This document shows positions 3,917 through 6,457 of a stretch of DNA of 6,457 nucleotides, piece by piece (position 1 is the stretch's first letter; the number at the start of each line of letters is the position of its first letter). The DNA comes from Victivallaceae bacterium. GTDB lineage: Bacteria; Verrucomicrobiota; Lentisphaeria; Victivallales; Victivallaceae. A program made the position numbers and the translations under genes. The stretch covers positions 1 through 6,457 of the forward strand of contig JAQUOK010000189.1 of NCBI GenBank assembly GCA_028717165.1, in the 5' to 3' direction. The notes beneath the pieces are model-generated. The model saw only the letters and a program-made list of their open reading frames with translations, did no database searches and was not told the DNA's origin.

Positions 3917-6457
3917 ATGGACGAAGCAATTCAACTTGATCTTTTCGATTTTGAAGACACGGCGCCGGTAATGGAACTGCCGACATTAGCAAGCCTGCAA
4001 AAACCGCAAGAGAAAGCGCAAATCACTCCGCTGGAGCCTGAAATAATTTCACGCGATAACTTCCGGATAAGCCCGGATGATGTCCTGTATCCGGCTGGCG
4101 CCAAACATAAGATCGCCGCGAATATTGAAGCAGTCAGGCTGCTCAAGGAATTGGAACAATCCGGCGAAACCGCCTCGGATGAAGACTGCCGGAAACTGAT
4201 CCGGTATTCCGGCTGGGGCGGCGTTCCCCAGGTATTCGATCCGGAAAATGCCGGATTTTCCAAAGAGTATGCTGAACTCAAGAGCATTCTCTCAAACGAG
4301 GAATATGCTTCGGCGAGGGCCTCGACGCTGAACAGCCATTATACCCCGAAGTTCCTGATCGAATTCATGTGGAAAATCGCTGAAAAGACAGGGATTACGC
4401 AGGGAGAATTCGGAGAGTTTGGATCTGGCGTCGGGCATTTTATCGGGATGATGCCGGAAGCTTTTCGGGGAAACTTTACCGCGGTTGAAATCGACGATAT
4501 TTCCGGACGGATCATGAGACAGCTTTACCCGCGGGAAAAGGTCATTATCAAAAATTTGCAGCAAACCTTCATTAAACGGAATTCGCTGGATCTCGTGATC
4601 GGCAATGTCCCGTTTGACCAGGTGGGTGTGCACGATTCGGATTATGTCGGCTATAATCTGCATAATTATTTTATCGCGCGGGCGCTGGACGCATTGAAAC
4701 CGGGCGGTTTTGCCATTTTGCTGACTTCCGCAAGCACGCTGGATTCCAAAGCAGTGAACGCAAGGTCGAATTTTGCTTCACGGGCGGCGCTGGCGGCGGC
4801 GATCCGGCTGCCGAATACCGCGTTCGCGGAGATCGGAACGGAAGTTGTCGCAGATATACTTGTTTTCCAGAAAGGAGCGGTCGCGAACGAAAAATTCCTC
4901 GAACTGGAAACCGTTGAAACGGCCGACTATAGCGGGGAAATGCGGATTAACGAATATTTTGCCAATCACCTGGAAATGATCCTGGGAACGCTTTCAAATA
5001 CCGGAAAAATGTATGGGCGAACCCAAAGCGCCACCGTGCTGCCGTTTGAGGTGCCGCTGGCGGAATCCTTGACCGTGCCGGAATTGACGATACAAACGGT
5101 TGATCAGCCAGAAACGGATATGTTCGGAGTATGTGATAATGAGCCTGAAGAAATCGAACTTGACGAATCGCTCCGGGAATATACGCTGTTTCAGCGTGAC
5201 GGCCGCATCTGGCAGTGCCGCAACCATAAAGGAGTGTTGTTTACCGATAATAACGGGCGGGAGTTCTCCGGCAAAGAACGCCGTAAAATCGAACATTTCA
5301 TTGATTTTAAGGAACGCTTAAACCTGCTTTTGCAGTATCAGCTCGATCCGAATGCCCTAGATAACGTCATTGAAGCACAGCGGGCAAAGTTGAAACAGAG
5401 CTATGATTTTCACATCAGGAATTTCGGTAATCTCAACAACCGGATCATCCATCGCAATTTGCAGGAAGACCCGGATTATCTCAAACTCGCCGCGACTGAA
5501 AACATCCGCAAAATAGTTAAAACTTCGCTTGACGGGATCAAAACCCACCGCCTGGTCCATGAAAAAGGCGATATTTACTTCAAGCGGACGCAGCATCCCT
5601 GGCGGGAGCCCGACCATGCCGACGATATTGTGCAGGCGGGAATGATCTCATATGCCTACCGGCACCGGATCGAGCTTGATTACGTGGCGGCAATGATGAA
5701 GCTATCGAAAGATGACGCTTTTGCACAGTTGTTAAGCTCAGGCGAATTCTTTGAAAATCCGGTCAACGGGAAAATCGAACTTAAAAGCGAATATCTTTCG
5801 AGAAACGTGGTCTGCAAACTGGAGATCGCCCGTGGGACAGCACCGCAGAACGTCAAGGCGCTGGAAGCTGTCCAGCCGCCCCCATTGCGGATCGAGGACA
5901 TCGACTTTCAACTCGGTAGCTTCTGGATTCCGCCGGAAACCATACAGAACTGGCTGGAAAAAACCTTCAGCATCAAATGCCAGGTATCCTATCCGCAAAG
6001 CGAGGATAAATGGTATGTGACGGCCGATTATTCCGTGCGTTACAGCATGACCGAATACCAGGTGGCGGACTGGGACTTGTTCAAACTGGTCGAGTGCGCG
6101 CTGAATCTCAAGGAACCGATTGTCCACCGCAAGGAATGGGATGCCGAACGCGGCGAAGAAAAACTGGTTGTCGACCAGGAGGCGACGCTGACCGCGAGGC
6201 AGTACAAAAACGAACTTCAGGACAAGTTCCGGAACTATGTGCTGGACACGCCCGATATGGTCGAAGAACTGGAAAACATCTACAATTCGATTTTCAACAG
6301 TCACGTTACCCGGCAATATGAACTTCCGGCGTTCGATATCTATCCCGGCGCGGTCGGCCTCATCGATGGAAAGAAATTCGTCTTGAGGACGCATCAGAAG
6401 CGGGCGGTGAGCCGCTGCATCGAAGGAAATACGCTTTTGGCGCATTGCGTGGGAGCG
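3917..6457 (+). CDS. N6-adenine DNA methylase / SF2 helicase fusion, 847 N-terminal residues (3' end outside window)
   Basis: ATG 3917 follows AAAGGA (3902-3907) by nine bases and the frame stays open to the right edge. Blocks in order: YSGWGG (97-102), NSHYTP (139-144), methylase motif I FGSGVGHF (168-175, S-adenosylmethionine binding), motif IV as DLVIGNVPFDQ (225-235, where NPPF/NPPY is classical), INEYF to YGR (344-368), ALEAVQP (648-654), FWIPPE (669-674), and at the edge LRTHQKRAVSRC (823-834; Q-motif like) leading into LLAHCVGA, the start of a helicase Walker A. This order is that of the giant methylase-helicase proteins on plasmids, conjugative elements and phages, sometimes annotated as SNF2 helicases or DarB-like antirestriction proteins. 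They probably modify or protect the element's DNA on entry; that role is inferred. The nested stem at 3818-3906 covers its ribosome binding site, which suggests tight expression control. Confidence 0.9.
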   Translation, partial: MDEAIQLDLFDFEDTAPVMELPTLASLQKPQEKAQITPLEPEIISRDNFRISPDDVLYPAGAKHKIAANIEAVRLLKELEQSGETASDEDCRKLIRYSGWGGVPQVFDPENAGFSKEYAELKSILSNEEYASARASTLNSHYTPKFLIEFMWKIAEKTGITQGEFGEFGSGVGHFIGMMPEAFRGNFTAVEIDDISGRIMRQLYPREKVIIKNLQQTFIKRNSLDLVIGNVPFDQVGVHDSDYVGYNLHNYFIARALDALKPGGFAILLTSASTLDSKAVNARSNFASRAALAAAIRLPNTAFAEIGTEVVADILVFQKGAVANEKFLELETVETADYSGEMRINEYFANHLEMILGTLSNTGKMYGRTQSATVLPFEVPLAESLTVPELTIQTVDQPETDMFGVCDNEPEEIELDESLREYTLFQRDGRIWQCRNHKGVLFTDNNGREFSGKERRKIEHFIDFKERLNLLLQYQLDPNALDNVIEAQRAKLKQSYDFHIRNFGNLNNRIIHRNLQEDPDYLKLAATENIRKIVKTSLDGIKTHRLVHEKGDIYFKRTQHPWREPDHADDIVQAGMISYAYRHRIELDYVAAMMKLSKDDAFAQLLSSGEFFENPVNGKIELKSEYLSRNVVCKLEIARGTAPQNVKALEAVQPPPLRIEDIDFQLGSFWIPPETIQNWLEKTFSIKCQVSYPQSEDKWYVTADYSVRYSMTEYQVADWDLFKLVECALNLKEPIVHRKEWDAERGEEKLVVDQEATLTARQYKNELQDKFRNYVLDTPDMVEELENIYNSIFNSHVTRQYELPAFDIYPGAVGLIDGKKFVLRTHQKRAVSRCIEGNTLLAHCVGA

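Noticed and set aside
5738..6445. 235-codon minus-strand frame
   Set aside because: It is antisense to the methylase-helicase, whose conserved blocks continue through this region. A long open reverse frame is expected from the GC-rich codon use.

Overview
The window reads as part of a plasmid-like or integrative element from a bacterium of moderate GC content. Signs of this are a ThiF-family protein of the PRTRC type (a cassette usually carried on plasmids), a very large DNA methylase-helicase protein of the kind found on plasmids, conjugative elements and phages, a toxin-antitoxin pair, and a row of small uncharacterised genes. Many codons contain CCGG or CGG. I could imagine a Lentisphaerota-type or similar anaerobe, but nothing here fixes the taxon.

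Left end (2-433): the C-terminal 143 residues of a PRTRC-type ThiF protein on the plus strand. Its stop overlaps a well-placed but orphan start signal (GAGGAG, then ATG at 433). The frame that follows is only the antisense of the next gene.

463-1090, minus strand: a MntA-HepT toxin-antitoxin operon of clearly lower GC content. It has a good promoter (TTGACT, 17 bases, TATATT) and a 9-bp inverted repeat over the -35 box that could be an operator. The 298-bp space from 1091 to 1388 holds this promoter, a small AT-rich hairpin and a GC-rich hairpin. I find no convincing rightward promoter there.

1389-3782, plus strand: four genes of unknown function in a row. The first two overlap by 4 bp, and the first and fourth have strong ribosome binding sites. 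The first (184 aa) and fourth (320 aa) resemble proteins I associate with gut conjugative elements, but neither has a function I can name.

3760-3906: a 42-codon open frame overlaps the end of the 320-aa gene and runs through an unusual nested hairpin. The core is a terminator-like GC hairpin with a T-run. A 16-pair outer stem encloses it and covers the ribosome binding site of the next gene. This looks like a control element (attenuator plus hidden ribosome binding site) for the methylase-helicase and is the most interesting structure in the window.

3917-6457, plus strand, open at the right edge: the first 847 residues of an N6-adenine methylase / superfamily 2 helicase fusion. The window ends inside the helicase Walker A motif. 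The likely picture is a mobile element carrying maintenance or antirestriction functions (ThiF/PRTRC, methylase-helicase), with a toxin-antitoxin cassette inserted between the two blocks.
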